In this document: positions 53,668 through 62,942 of the stretch, in pieces | Layout: every line of letters starts with the position of its first letter | Numbering within the stretch: position 1 is the first letter of the stretch | The notes under the pieces: generated by a model | Seen by the model: the letters and a program-made list of their open reading frames with translations, nothing else | Databases searched by the model: none | Told to the model about the DNA's origin: nothing | Assembly: GCF_003574625.1 (NCBI RefSeq) | Contig: NZ_QNUJ01000001.1 | Coordinates: 655,107 to 719,106, forward strand | Length of the DNA stretch: 64,000 bases | Direction: 5' to 3' | Origin: Shinella zoogloeoides | GTDB taxonomy: Bacteria > Pseudomonadota > Alphaproteobacteria > Rhizobiales > Rhizobiaceae | Program-made: the position numbers and the translations under genes

Positions 53668-54279
53668 ATGACGAAAGCACTTGTCACGGGGGCGACGCGT
53701 GCTCCCGGACGCGCGATCGCCACTTCGCTTGCAAAAGTAGGCTGGGAAGTGCACGCGCTCGGTCGTGATCGGGTCGCGCTCGATGAGATGCGCGGCGAAC
53801 ACGGGATCGTGCCGCTGGCCATGGATCTGACGGATCGCGAATATGTCCGCTCCGTTGCGGAAGGCCTCGAAACCGATGTCCTCGTCCATGCTGCGCTCCG
53901 CTGGCCCGAAGAGAACCGTTTTCTCGGTCTTGCGGAGGCGGACATCGACATGGCTCTTGAAGTCAATCTGTCCGCCATGCTGCATGTCACGCGCGCCGTC
54001 CTGCCCTCGATGATCGAGCGCGGCCGCGGTGCGTTCGTGATGCTCTCCCTGGATGGCAGTAACGCGAATGGTGCGATCGAACGGACCGTCGCTGGGGCGA
54101 TCGACGGGTTTTCGCGCGCGCTTGCCGATGAAACCCGGGGCAGCGGCGTATCCGTTCATCGCCTTTCCTTGGGAGAGCCGCCGTTCCAGCATTTGGGGCC
54201 GCAGGTCCTTTCGCTGCTGTCAACGGGCGGCTTTCAATCTCAATTCATCGAACGACAGGAATACGGACATGGAACGTAA
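53668..54279 (+). CDS. Degenerate short-chain dehydrogenase-like protein
   Basis: 203 residues from ATG 53668. A Rossmann start (TKALVTGATRAPGRAIATSL), DLTDREYV and VNLSAMLHVTRAVLPSMIERG mark an SDR. It is short, and the region that should hold the catalytic YxxxK reads ERTVAGAIDGFSRA, with no such pair. It probably binds a nucleotide but may lack dehydrogenase activity. Its end overlaps the ThDP enzyme by 11 bases, so it belongs to the hydantoinase operon. The role is unknown; a regulatory or structural subunit is possible. Confidence 0.75.
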   Translation: MTKALVTGATRAPGRAIATSLAKVGWEVHALGRDRVALDEMRGEHGIVPLAMDLTDREYVRSVAEGLETDVLVHAALRWPEENRFLGLAEADIDMALEVNLSAMLHVTRAVLPSMIERGRGAFVMLSLDGSNANGAIERTVAGAIDGFSRALADETRGSGVSVHRLSLGEPPFQHLGPQVLSLLSTGGFQSQFIERQEYGHGT

Positions 54280-55945
54280 TGGAGGGCAGCTGCTCGTCGA
54301 GTGCCTCCTGGCGCTGGGCGCGACGAAGAGCTTCGGGGTGCCGGGGGAAAGCTATCTCGCGGTGCTCGATGCGCTGCACGACACGGGCGGACGCCTCGAC
54401 TACGTTCTGTGCCGCAATGAGGGCGGGGCGGCATTCATGGCGGCGGCCTACGGCAAGCTGACCGGCCAGCCGGGTATCTGCTTCGTGACCCGTGGTCCGG
54501 GCGCCACCAATGCCTCGATCGGCGTGCATACGGCGATGCAGGATTCCGCGCCCATGATCCTTTTCGTGGGCCAGGTCGGGACCGACATGAAGGGCCGGGA
54601 AGCCTTCCAGGAAGTGGACTACAAGGCCGTCTTCGGCACCATGGCGAAATGGGCGGTCGAGATCGACCAGGTCGAGCGCATCCCGGAAATCCTTTCTCGT
54701 GCCTGGACGCTTGCCGTCTCGGGTCGTCCCGGCCCGATCGTCATCGCCCTGCCAGAGGATATGCTGACTTCGCTCACCGCGGCCGCGCCGCTGTCCGGTC
54801 CCGTGGAGATCGCCGAACCCGCGCCGTCGGCCGCGGGCATGCTACGCGTGCGGGAGATGCTGGAAGGCGCTAAGCGCCCCGTCGTTCTCTATGGCGGCTG
54901 CAACTGGGCCGAGGGCTCCATGGCCGCCGTCCAGCGGTTCGCCGAGGCATCCGACATTCCGGTCGTTTCCGTCTTCCGCTATCAGGATCAGTATGACAAC
55001 ACCTCGCCGACCTTCTGCGGCGAGGCCGGGGTCGGGATGGTCGCCTCCGTCAAGGAACTGCTGCGCGAGGCCGATGTCATCCTCGCCATCAACAACCGTT
55101 TCGGGGAGAATTCCACGGACGGCTACACGCTGTTCGACGTTCCGCAGCCCCGCCAGCAGATCATCCACGTCCACGGCTCGGACCTTGAAATCGGCAAGGT
55201 CTATCGGCCGGCGCTCGGCATTCACGCCGGCCCGAACGCCTTCGCGCATGCGCTCGGCGCGCTGGAGCCCGTCAAGGGCGGATGGGCGGAATGGCGGGCC
55301 AAGGGGCGTGCCGCCTATGAGAAGGGCTTCGACCTCCCCGACTTGCCGTCGCCCGTCGACATGGGCAAGGTCACGGCGCTGCTGAACGACGTCCTGCCGG
55401 AGGACGTGATCCTGACCAACGGCGCGGGCAACTTCACGGTCTGGCCCAACAAGTTCTTCAGGTTCGGGCCGAAGGCGCGGCTTCTCGCTCCGCAATCGGG
55501 CGCGATGGGCTATGGCGTGCCGGCGGCCGTGGCCGCAAAGGTCGCCCATCCCGAGCGCACGGTCGTCTGTTTTGCCGGCGACGGTGATTTCCAGATGAAC
55601 TGCCAGGAGCTGGCGACCGCCCTTCAGCATGGGGCGCAGCCGATCATCCTGCTGCTCAACAACGGCATCTACGGCACGATCCGCGCCCATCAGGAGCGGC
55701 ATTATCCGGAACGCGTTTCCGGCACCACGATGGTCAATCCCGATTTCGTCGCGCTGGCGAAAGCCTATGGCTTCCATGCCGAGCGGGTGGAATCGACGGC
55801 GGACTTCGCCGCCGCTTTCGAGCGCGCTCGCGCATCGAAGACCGGTGCTCTCCTCGACCTCGCTATTTCACCTGAGGCGTTGACCCCTCGCCAGACGCTG
55901 AGCCAAATGCGCAAGGCAGCACTTTCTGCAAAGGAAACCGCATGA
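54269..55945 (+). CDS. Thiamine-diphosphate-dependent enzyme (acetolactate-synthase-like)
   Basis: 558 residues from ATG 54269, inside the end of the SDR-like gene. It has three ThDP domains. Catalytic Glu51 is in CRNEGGAAFMAAAYG, TRGPGATNASIG follows, and the ThDP/Mg motif GDGDFQMNCQELATA to LLLNNGIYG spans about 437-467. It may act as a 2-oxoacid decarboxylase or carboligase. A true AHAS small subunit is absent, so branched-chain biosynthesis is unlikely. In this operon it could process an oxo acid made by the aminotransferase. Confidence 0.87.
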   Translation: MERNGGQLLVECLLALGATKSFGVPGESYLAVLDALHDTGGRLDYVLCRNEGGAAFMAAAYGKLTGQPGICFVTRGPGATNASIGVHTAMQDSAPMILFVGQVGTDMKGREAFQEVDYKAVFGTMAKWAVEIDQVERIPEILSRAWTLAVSGRPGPIVIALPEDMLTSLTAAAPLSGPVEIAEPAPSAAGMLRVREMLEGAKRPVVLYGGCNWAEGSMAAVQRFAEASDIPVVSVFRYQDQYDNTSPTFCGEAGVGMVASVKELLREADVILAINNRFGENSTDGYTLFDVPQPRQQIIHVHGSDLEIGKVYRPALGIHAGPNAFAHALGALEPVKGGWAEWRAKGRAAYEKGFDLPDLPSPVDMGKVTALLNDVLPEDVILTNGAGNFTVWPNKFFRFGPKARLLAPQSGAMGYGVPAAVAAKVAHPERTVVCFAGDGDFQMNCQELATALQHGAQPIILLLNNGIYGTIRAHQERHYPERVSGTTMVNPDFVALAKAYGFHAERVESTADFAAAFERARASKTGALLDLAISPEALTPRQTLSQMRKAALSAKETA

Positions 55946-58020
55946 CACAGCGTCACGACATTCGCCTCGGTGCCGATATCGGCGGGACCTTTACCGACAT
56001 CGCGCTCGATGTGCGGGGCAAGCTCTTCTCCACGAAGGTGCTGACCAATTATGCGGCCCCCGAGCAGGCGATCCTCGACGGCATCGAGATCGTGGTGCGG
56101 GATGCGGGGATCGCGCCGAAGGATATCGACATCGTCATCCACGGCACGACGCTCGCCACGAACGCGCTTATCGAACGTCGTGGCGCCAAAACCGCGCTGG
56201 TGACGACGGAAGGCTTCCGCGACGTCATCGAGATGCGCACGGAAAACCGTTTCGAGCAATACGATCTCAGCCTCGTCCTGCCGAAGCCGCTGATCCCGCG
56301 CGAGGATCGCTTCCCGGTCAAGGGCCGCATTGATGCACAGGGCAGGGAGCTTCAGCCGCTCGATGAGGCGGCGCTGGAGGCTCTGGCGGACGTCATCGCG
56401 GAACGCGGCTTCGGGGCCGTCGCCATCGGCTTCATCCATTCCTACATGAATCCGCGGCACGAGGAGCGCGCCCGCGAAATCCTGTCGAGAAAACTCTCGA
56501 TCCCGATCTCGATCTCGTCGGAAGTCTCGCCGCAGATGCGCGAGTTCGAGCGCTTCAACACGGTCTGCGCCAATGCCTATGTGCGCCCGCAGATGGCAGA
56601 CTATCTCTCGCGCCTGCAGGTGAGGCTGAAGGAGATGGGCGCGGATTGCCCGGTCTTCATGATTCATTCCGGCGGCGGCCTCATCTCGGTGGAAACGGCC
56701 TCGGAGTTTCCGGTGCGACTCGTCGAATCCGGCCCGGCGGGCGGGGCGATCTTTGCCGCCGATATCGCCCGCCGCTTCAGCCTCGAGCGCGTCGTCTCCT
56801 ACGACATGGGCGGCACGACGGCGAAGATCTGCCTCATCGAGGACTATCAGCCGCATACCGCGCGCACTTTCGAGGTTGCGCGCACCTATCGCTTCTGCAA
56901 GGGGTCGGGCATGCCGATCTCCATTCCGGTGATCGAGATGATCGAGATCGGCGCCGGCGGCGGTTCCATCGCCTGGGTCGATGCCATGGGCCGCATCCAG
57001 GCCGGCCCTGAATCCGCAGCTTCGGAACCGGGCCCGGCCTGCTACCAGCGCGGCGGCGAACGCCCGGCGATCACCGATGCGGACCTCGTGCTCGGCAAGC
57101 TCGACCCCGACAATTTCGCCGGCGGCAAGATCAGGCTTTCGGTCGACAATGCCAGCGCGGCAATCGCGCGCGATGTCGGCGACAGGCTGAAGCTGGCGAC
57201 CGAAGCCGCCGCCTTCGGCATCGTCGAGGTGGTGGACGAGAACATGGCCAATGCGGCGCGTGTCCATGCCGTCGAGAACGGCAAGACCATCTCGGAAAAC
57301 ATCATGATCGCCTTCGGCGGCGCAGCTCCCCTGCATGCCGCCCGGCTCTGCGAGAAGCTCGGCGTCGACCAGTGCCTCATCCCGCAGGGCGCGGGCGTGG
57401 GCTCGGCCATCGGCTTCCTCAAGGCGCCGTTCGGCTATGAAGCGCTGGCCTCCAAGATCATGCGCCTGTCGAAATTCGATGCCGGCGCGGTGAACACCAT
57501 GCTCGACGACCTGAAGGCGACCGCCGAAGGCTTCGTGCGCGCCGGAACGGATGGCGCGATCGTGCGCGAGATCACCGCCTTCATGCGTTATGCCGGCCAA
57601 GGCTGGGAGATTCCCGTGGCGCTGCCCGATCGTGCCTTCACGGCGGCGGATACCGCAATGATCGAGGCTGCCTTCAAGGAGCGCTATGCCCAGTTCTTCG
57701 GCCGTGCGGTCGAAGGCCCGGAAATCGAATTCGTCACCTGGTCGGTAAAGGCGCAGGACGTTCGCCCCGAAGGCGAGCGCTTCACCCTTGAAACGGACGG
57801 TGTCGTCGCATCCGTGCCCGTGACGAGAGCGGTCTTCGATCCCGCGTCGGGCAAGGCGCTGGAGACGGCGATCGTGCCGCGCGATACGCTGTCGCCGGGC
57901 GCGCGGGTAACCGGCCCCGCCGTCATCGTCGAGCGGGAAACCTCCACCATCGTCACGTCGCCGTTCGATGCCGTCATCCAGATCGACGGCACCATTCTTC
58001 TCGTGCGCAAGGGTCACTGA
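55942..58020 (+). CDS. Hydantoinase/5-oxoprolinase family subunit A (HyuA)
   Basis: 692 residues, ATGA-coupled to the ThDP gene. The N-terminal nucleotide-binding GADIGGTFTD is at 10-19, with HGTTLATNALIERRGAKTALVTTEGFRDV following. The Hydantoinase_A core contains ESGPAGGAIFAADI and YDMGGTTAKICL. With subunit B it forms an ATP-dependent amide or lactam hydrolase (N-methylhydantoin, 5-oxoproline or caprolactam type), or a related carboxylase. The next gene is subunit B after two bases. Confidence 0.9.
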   Translation: MTQRHDIRLGADIGGTFTDIALDVRGKLFSTKVLTNYAAPEQAILDGIEIVVRDAGIAPKDIDIVIHGTTLATNALIERRGAKTALVTTEGFRDVIEMRTENRFEQYDLSLVLPKPLIPREDRFPVKGRIDAQGRELQPLDEAALEALADVIAERGFGAVAIGFIHSYMNPRHEERAREILSRKLSIPISISSEVSPQMREFERFNTVCANAYVRPQMADYLSRLQVRLKEMGADCPVFMIHSGGGLISVETASEFPVRLVESGPAGGAIFAADIARRFSLERVVSYDMGGTTAKICLIEDYQPHTARTFEVARTYRFCKGSGMPISIPVIEMIEIGAGGGSIAWVDAMGRIQAGPESAASEPGPACYQRGGERPAITDADLVLGKLDPDNFAGGKIRLSVDNASAAIARDVGDRLKLATEAAAFGIVEVVDENMANAARVHAVENGKTISENIMIAFGGAAPLHAARLCEKLGVDQCLIPQGAGVGSAIGFLKAPFGYEALASKIMRLSKFDAGAVNTMLDDLKATAEGFVRAGTDGAIVREITAFMRYAGQGWEIPVALPDRAFTAADTAMIEAAFKERYAQFFGRAVEGPEIEFVTWSVKAQDVRPEGERFTLETDGVVASVPVTRAVFDPASGKALETAIVPRDTLSPGARVTGPAVIVERETSTIVTSPFDAVIQIDGTILLVRKGH

Positions 58021-58022
58021 TC

Positions 58023-59642
58023 ATGAGCGATATCAATGAAATTCGCATGCAGGTCATGTGGAACCGCCTGATCTCGGTGGTCGAGGAGCAGGCGCTGACG
58101 CTGCTGCGCACCGCGTTTTCCACTTCCGTCCGCGAGGCGGGCGACCTTTCGGCCGGCGTCTACAACGCCAGGGGCGAGATGCTTGCCCAGGCCGTCACCG
58201 GCACGCCCGGCCACGTCAACACCATGGCCGAAGCGGTGCTGCATTTCATCGCCGAAATTCCGCGCGAGGAAATGTATCCGGGCGATACCTATGTGACCAA
58301 CGACCCATGGAAGGGCACCGGCCACCTGCACGACATCACCATGGTCTCGCCCTCCTTCAAGGGCGAGGAGCTGATCGGCTTCTTCGCCTGCACGGCGCAT
58401 GTGGTCGATGTCGGCGGTCGCGGCTTCGGGGCGGACGGCAAGTCGGTCTATGAGGAAGGCATCCAGATTCCGATCATGAAATTCGCCGAGCGCGGCGTGG
58501 TGAACAAGGATCTCCTGAAGATCCTGCGCCTCAATGTGCGCGAGCCGAACCAGGTGATCGGCGACTTCTATTCGCTCGCCGCCTGCAACGACGTCGGCCA
58601 CAAGCGGCTGATCGAGATGCTGGTCGAGGTCGGCTACGACAATCTCGACACGCTCGGCGACTTCATCCTGTCGCGTACGCATGCGGCGACGATGGAGCGT
58701 ATCGCCGGCCTGCCGAAGGGCGCGTGGACGAATGACATGCTGACGGACGGCTATGACGTGCCGATCAGGCTCGCGGCCGAAGTCTCGATCACCGACACGG
58801 GCGTCAATGTCGATTTCTCCGGCACGGACGCGATGAGTCGTTGGGGCATCAACGTGCCGCTGATCTATACCAAGGCCTATGCCTGCTACGCACTGAAATG
58901 CGTGGTCGCGCCCGATATCCCGAACAATGCGGCGTCCCTTGCCGCCTTCAACGTGTCGTCGCCGACCAATATCCTGAATGCCGAGCGGCCGGCCCCGGTT
59001 TCGGTGCGCCACGTCATCGGCCATATGGTGCCGGATCTCGTTCTCGGCGCGCTCGCCAAGGCGCTGCCCGGCCAGATTCTCGCCGAAGGCGCGGCCGCCC
59101 TGTGGAACATCCATATTTCGGCCCGGCCGGTTGCAGGCTCCGCCGGCCGCCGTGCCGAGGTGCTGATGTTCAACTCGGGCGGCATGGGCGCGCGCCCGGG
59201 CATCGACGGCCTGTCTTCGACCGCCTTCCCCTCGGGCGTCCATACGATGCCGATCGAGGCGACCGAGCATACCGGCCCCATCGTCGTCTGGCGCAAGGAG
59301 TTGCGCCCCGATTCCGGCGGTGCCGGCAAATATCGCGGTGGCCTCGGCCAGATCATCGAGATCGCGCCGGCCGAAGGCCATGAGTTCGATTTCTCGGCCA
59401 TGTTCGACCGCATCGCGACCCCGCCGCGCGGGCGCGACGGCGGCGAAGACGGAGCACCCGGTTCGGCCAGGCTCGATGACGGCACGAAGCTGCGGCCGAA
59501 GGGCTGGCAGCACGTGCCGGCAGGCCGCAAGCTGGTGCTGGAACTGCCCGGCGGCGGCGGCTTTGGAAACCCCGCCGAGCGCTCGGCCGAGGCAACGGTC
59601 GAAGATCTTTCCAAGGGCTATGTGACGGAGAAGAAGCAATGA
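58023..59642 (+). CDS. Hydantoinase/5-oxoprolinase family subunit B (HyuB)
   Basis: 539 residues. Hydantoinase_B features: TSVREAGDLSAGVYNARGEMLAQ, TPGHVNTMAEAV, YPGDTYVTNDPWKGTGHLHDITM, metal-region HVVDVGGRG, and the C-terminal FPSGVHTMPIEATEHTGPIVV followed by KYRGGLGQ. It pairs with HyuA in a heteromeric enzyme. The gene is ATGA-coupled to the following aminotransferase, showing that one pathway uses both. The substrate is unknown. Confidence 0.9.
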   Translation: MSDINEIRMQVMWNRLISVVEEQALTLLRTAFSTSVREAGDLSAGVYNARGEMLAQAVTGTPGHVNTMAEAVLHFIAEIPREEMYPGDTYVTNDPWKGTGHLHDITMVSPSFKGEELIGFFACTAHVVDVGGRGFGADGKSVYEEGIQIPIMKFAERGVVNKDLLKILRLNVREPNQVIGDFYSLAACNDVGHKRLIEMLVEVGYDNLDTLGDFILSRTHAATMERIAGLPKGAWTNDMLTDGYDVPIRLAAEVSITDTGVNVDFSGTDAMSRWGINVPLIYTKAYACYALKCVVAPDIPNNAASLAAFNVSSPTNILNAERPAPVSVRHVIGHMVPDLVLGALAKALPGQILAEGAAALWNIHISARPVAGSAGRRAEVLMFNSGGMGARPGIDGLSSTAFPSGVHTMPIEATEHTGPIVVWRKELRPDSGGAGKYRGGLGQIIEIAPAEGHEFDFSAMFDRIATPPRGRDGGEDGAPGSARLDDGTKLRPKGWQHVPAGRKLVLELPGGGGFGNPAERSAEATVEDLSKGYVTEKKQ

Positions 59643-60844
59643 GCCATATCGCCAGCCGGCTTTCCGCCGTCAAACCGTCCGCCTCCATGGCCGTTTCGCA
59701 GGCCGCCAAGGATCTGGCGGCCACCGGTGTCGACGTGATCGACCTCGGCCTCGGTGAGCCGGATTTTCCGGCCCCCGCCCACATTACCGAGGCCGCCTTC
59801 GCGGCGGCGCGCAAGGAGCGCATGCTCTACACCGCCTCGCTCGGCACGGTGGAGCTTCGCAAGGCGATCGTCGCCAAGTTCAAACGCGAGAACGGCCTCG
59901 ACTATGCCATCGACGAGATCGCGGTCGCCAACGGCGCCAAGCAGATCATCTTCAATGCGCTGATGGCGACGGTGGAGGAGGGCGACGAGGCGATCCTGCC
60001 CGCGCCATACTTCGTCTCCTATCCGGAAATGGTGAAGCTTTTCGGCGGCGTGCCGGTCACGCCGGCCTGCCCGGCGGAAAACGGCTTTCGCCTGACGCCG
60101 GAAGTGCTGGAGGCGGCGCTCACGGACAAGACCCGCTGGCTGTTCCTCAACATGCCGGGCAATCCCTCCGGTGCGGTCTATACCGAGGCGCAGTTGAAGG
60201 CGCTTGGCGCGGTGCTGGCGAAGTACCCCAAGGTCATGATCCTCTCGGACGAGATCTACGAGCACATCCTCTTCGACGGGCGCAGCTTCGTCTCCTTCGG
60301 TGCGGCCTGCCCGGAATTGCGCGACCGTTCGCTGATCGTCAACGGCATGTCCAAGGCCTATGCCATGACCGGCTGGCGCGTCGGCTATGCCGCAGGTCCG
60401 AGGGACCTGATCAAGGCGATGGCGACGATCCAGAGCCAGTCCTGCACCTCCGTCTCGGCTCCGGCGCAGATCGCGGCGAGGGCGGCGCTGGAGGGGCCGC
60501 AGGACTGTGTCGCCGAGTTTCGCACCGCCTTCGAGCGCCGCCGCAACCTCGTTGTCGAGGGCATCGCGAAGATCAACGCGCTGAGCCTCGACCCGCCGGA
60601 GGGCGCCTTCTACGCCTATATCGGCTGCGCCGCGCTGATCGGCGCGAAGACGCCGGCCGGGAAGACGCTGGAAGACGATGTCGCGGTCGCGAAGTATCTT
60701 CTCGACGAGGGCCATGTGGCGGCCGTTCCCGGCACGGCCTATGGCCTGTCGCCGTTCTTCCGCATCTCCACCGCGACCTCCGACGGGGTTCTGGCCGAGG
60801 CGGTGAAGCGTATCGGTGAAGCCGTTTCCAAACTCGAATTCTGA
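59639..60844 (+). CDS. Class I/II PLP-dependent aminotransferase (aspartate-aminotransferase-like)
   Basis: 401 residues, overlapping HyuB by four bases. The fold-type I core is intact: NGAKQIIFNALMA, the NPSG turn with N175, D204 in SDEIYEH, the PLP lysine K239 in NGMSKAYAMTGW and a C-terminal arginine in PFFRISTA. It transfers the amino group of an amino acid or amine. Sitting directly behind an ATP-dependent lactam or hydantoin hydrolase, its likely substrate is the amino acid released by HyuAB. Specificity is inference. Confidence 0.9.
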   Translation: MSHIASRLSAVKPSASMAVSQAAKDLAATGVDVIDLGLGEPDFPAPAHITEAAFAAARKERMLYTASLGTVELRKAIVAKFKRENGLDYAIDEIAVANGAKQIIFNALMATVEEGDEAILPAPYFVSYPEMVKLFGGVPVTPACPAENGFRLTPEVLEAALTDKTRWLFLNMPGNPSGAVYTEAQLKALGAVLAKYPKVMILSDEIYEHILFDGRSFVSFGAACPELRDRSLIVNGMSKAYAMTGWRVGYAAGPRDLIKAMATIQSQSCTSVSAPAQIAARAALEGPQDCVAEFRTAFERRRNLVVEGIAKINALSLDPPEGAFYAYIGCAALIGAKTPAGKTLEDDVAVAKYLLDEGHVAAVPGTAYGLSPFFRISTATSDGVLAEAVKRIGEAVSKLEF

Positions 60845-60856
60845 TTGGAAGGAAGA

Positions 60857-61675
60857 ATGTCCAAACCCTACAAGACCATCCTGATCACGGGGGCGGCCGG
60901 CCGTCTCGGCACGGAACTGCGCCGCGGCCTCGCGCCGCTGGCCGACCGGCTGCGGCTCGCGGATGTCGCGGAAATCAAGGATATTCAGCCGAACGAAGAG
61001 GCGATGGTCTTCGATCTCGCCGACGAGGCCGCCGTGATGAAGGCGGTCGAGGGCGTCGACGCCATCGTGCATTTCGGCGGCGTGCCGCTGGAACGCCCTT
61101 GGGAAGATATCCTCGACGCCAATATCCGTGGCAGCTACCACATTTATGAAGCCGCGCGGAAGTACGGCGTCAAGCGCGTCGTCTACGCTTCTTCGGTCCA
61201 TGCGATCGGCTATCACACGCTTGAAGGCCATATCGATACGGATGCGCCGGTGCGGCCCGATAGCCTCTACGGCGTTTCCAAATGCTTCGTCGAGGCGCTC
61301 AGCCGCTTCTACTGGGACAAGTTCGGGCTGGAGAGCGTGTGCCTGCGCATCTTCTCCTCCTTTCCGGAGCCGGCGGATCGCCGCATGCTCTGGTCCTGGC
61401 TGTCCTTCGAGGATTGCATCCGCCTCGTCACCGCCAGCCTGACGGCGCCGCGCGTCGGCCACACGATCAGCTTCGGCCTCTCCGACAATGCCGTAAAGCC
61501 GGTCGACAATTCGAGGGCCGGCCATCTCGGCTACGTGCCGCAGGACAATACCGAGCGCTTCCGCGCCAGTGTCGAGGCGGAAAAGCCGCCGGTCGATCCC
61601 AAGGCGCCGTCCACCCTTTATCTCGGTGGTTGGTTCGTCGATATCGGCCACCCCAATGATGAGGCATCGAAATGA
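60857..61675 (+). CDS. NAD-dependent epimerase/dehydratase-family protein, uronate-dehydrogenase-like
   Basis: 272 residues from ATG 60857 after GGAAGGA; a TTG at 60845 would add four residues. The extended-SDR GAAGRLG is at 12-18, DLAD near 53-56, ASSVHAIGY at 111-119 and the catalytic Y138/K142 in SLYGVSKCF. The NEE..DLAD, DNSRAGHLGYVPQDNTERFR and GGWFVD segments follow Agrobacterium uronate dehydrogenase closely. It probably oxidises an aldose, uronate or lactol with NAD. It overlaps the FAD oxidase by four bases, so its job in a nitrogen-compound operon is open. Confidence 0.84.
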   Translation: MSKPYKTILITGAAGRLGTELRRGLAPLADRLRLADVAEIKDIQPNEEAMVFDLADEAAVMKAVEGVDAIVHFGGVPLERPWEDILDANIRGSYHIYEAARKYGVKRVVYASSVHAIGYHTLEGHIDTDAPVRPDSLYGVSKCFVEALSRFYWDKFGLESVCLRIFSSFPEPADRRMLWSWLSFEDCIRLVTASLTAPRVGHTISFGLSDNAVKPVDNSRAGHLGYVPQDNTERFRASVEAEKPPVDPKAPSTLYLGGWFVDIGHPNDEASK

Positions 61676-62877
61676 AAGACCAGTATGACGTCGTCATCGT
61701 CGGCGGCGCGGTAATCGGCTCCGCCGTCGCCTATTATCTTGCGGCCAATCCCGATTTCGACGGGTCGGTGCTCGTCATCGAGCGCGATCCGACCTATCTG
61801 CAGGCGGCGACCTCGCTGTCGTCCTCCTCGATCCGCACGCAGTTCTCCAACCCGATCAACGTGAAGATCAGCCAGTACGGCTCGCAGGTCATCCGCAATT
61901 TCGGCGAGATGATGCAGGTCGAGGGCGACAGGCCGGATCTCGGCTTCCATTCGGGCGGCTATCTTTTCCTGGCCAATACCCCGGAGCAGGCGCAGGTTCT
62001 CAGGGAGAACCACGAGGCGCAGGTTTCCTGTGGCGCAGATGTCGTGCTCTGGAATCGCGACGAGCTCGCGAACGCCTTCCCGCATCTCAATGTCGCGGAT
62101 ATCGAACTGGCCTCCTATGGCCGCTCCGGCGAGGGCTGGTTCAACAATACCGGCCTGATGTACGGCTTCAAGAACAAGGCCCGCTCGCTCGGCGTCGATT
62201 ATGTCACGGACGAAGCCGTGGCCATCGGCCGTGACGGCGACCGGGTGACGTCGGTGACGTTGAAATCGGGCGCGGTCGTCAAGGCCGGTACGGTCGTCAA
62301 CGCCTCCGGTCCCCGCGCGGCGCTCACCGCCCGCATGGCCGGCCTCGATATTCCGGTCGAGCCGCGCAAGCGCACCCTGTTCGTCTTCGATTGCGCCAGC
62401 ACGCCCGAGGGGACCGCGCGCGTCAACCAGGGGCGGCTGCCGCTGATGATCGATCCCTCCGGCGTCTTCTGCCGGCCGGAAGGCCGTTTCTTCCTGACGG
62501 GCTGCGCGCCCGTCGAGGACCCGGCGGCCGACTGGGACGACTTCGAGCCGCGCTACGAAGAGTTCGAGGAAATCATCTGGCCGGCGCTCGCCGAACGCTC
62601 GCCCGCCTTCGAGGCGATCAAGGTGGTGAACCAGTGGGCGGGTCATTACGACTTCAACACGCTGGACCATAATCTGGTCGTCGGCCGCCATCCCACGGTG
62701 CGCAATTTCGTCTTCGCCAACGGGTTTTCCGGCCACGGCCTGCAGCAGGGACCGGCAACGGGGCGGGGCGTTTCCGAGCTGATCGTCTATGGCGAGTATC
62801 GCACATTGAACCTGACGGAAGTCGGCTATGAGCGGATCGTGGAGAACCGCCCCTTCCTCGAAAAAGCTGTGATATAA
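61672..62877 (+). CDS. FAD-dependent oxidoreductase, DAO family (amino acid/amine oxidase-like)
   Basis: 401 residues. The FAD-binding VGGAVIGSA is at 10-18, then ATSLSSSSIRTQFSNPINVKIS, a segment typical of sarcosine-oxidase and glycine-oxidase-like proteins. The C-terminal NGFSGHGLQQGPATGRGVSELI is a standard DAO flavin loop. It oxidises a secondary amine, amino acid or related compound and produces H2O2 or passes electrons on. It is the last gene of the tightly coupled operon, before a hairpin and a LysR gene. Confidence 0.88.
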   Translation: MKDQYDVVIVGGAVIGSAVAYYLAANPDFDGSVLVIERDPTYLQAATSLSSSSIRTQFSNPINVKISQYGSQVIRNFGEMMQVEGDRPDLGFHSGGYLFLANTPEQAQVLRENHEAQVSCGADVVLWNRDELANAFPHLNVADIELASYGRSGEGWFNNTGLMYGFKNKARSLGVDYVTDEAVAIGRDGDRVTSVTLKSGAVVKAGTVVNASGPRAALTARMAGLDIPVEPRKRTLFVFDCASTPEGTARVNQGRLPLMIDPSGVFCRPEGRFFLTGCAPVEDPAADWDDFEPRYEEFEEIIWPALAERSPAFEAIKVVNQWAGHYDFNTLDHNLVVGRHPTVRNFVFANGFSGHGLQQGPATGRGVSELIVYGEYRTLNLTEVGYERIVENRPFLEKAVI

Positions 62878-62883
62878 CGACCG

Positions 62884-62910
62884 CCGGCTCCGCCCGCGCG
62901 GCGGGGCCGG
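62884..62910 (+). terminator. GC-rich hairpin after FAD oxidase gene
   Basis: CCGGCTCCGCC (62884-62894) pairs with GGCGGGGCCGG (62900-62910), with one G-T wobble, around a 5-base loop. It lies between the FAD oxidase stop and the LysR start. Only a short T-poor tail follows, so it may be a partial terminator. Confidence 0.55.
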
Positions 62911-62942
62911 TCGTCATTGAAAATCGCCTGCCGGAGGGTGAC

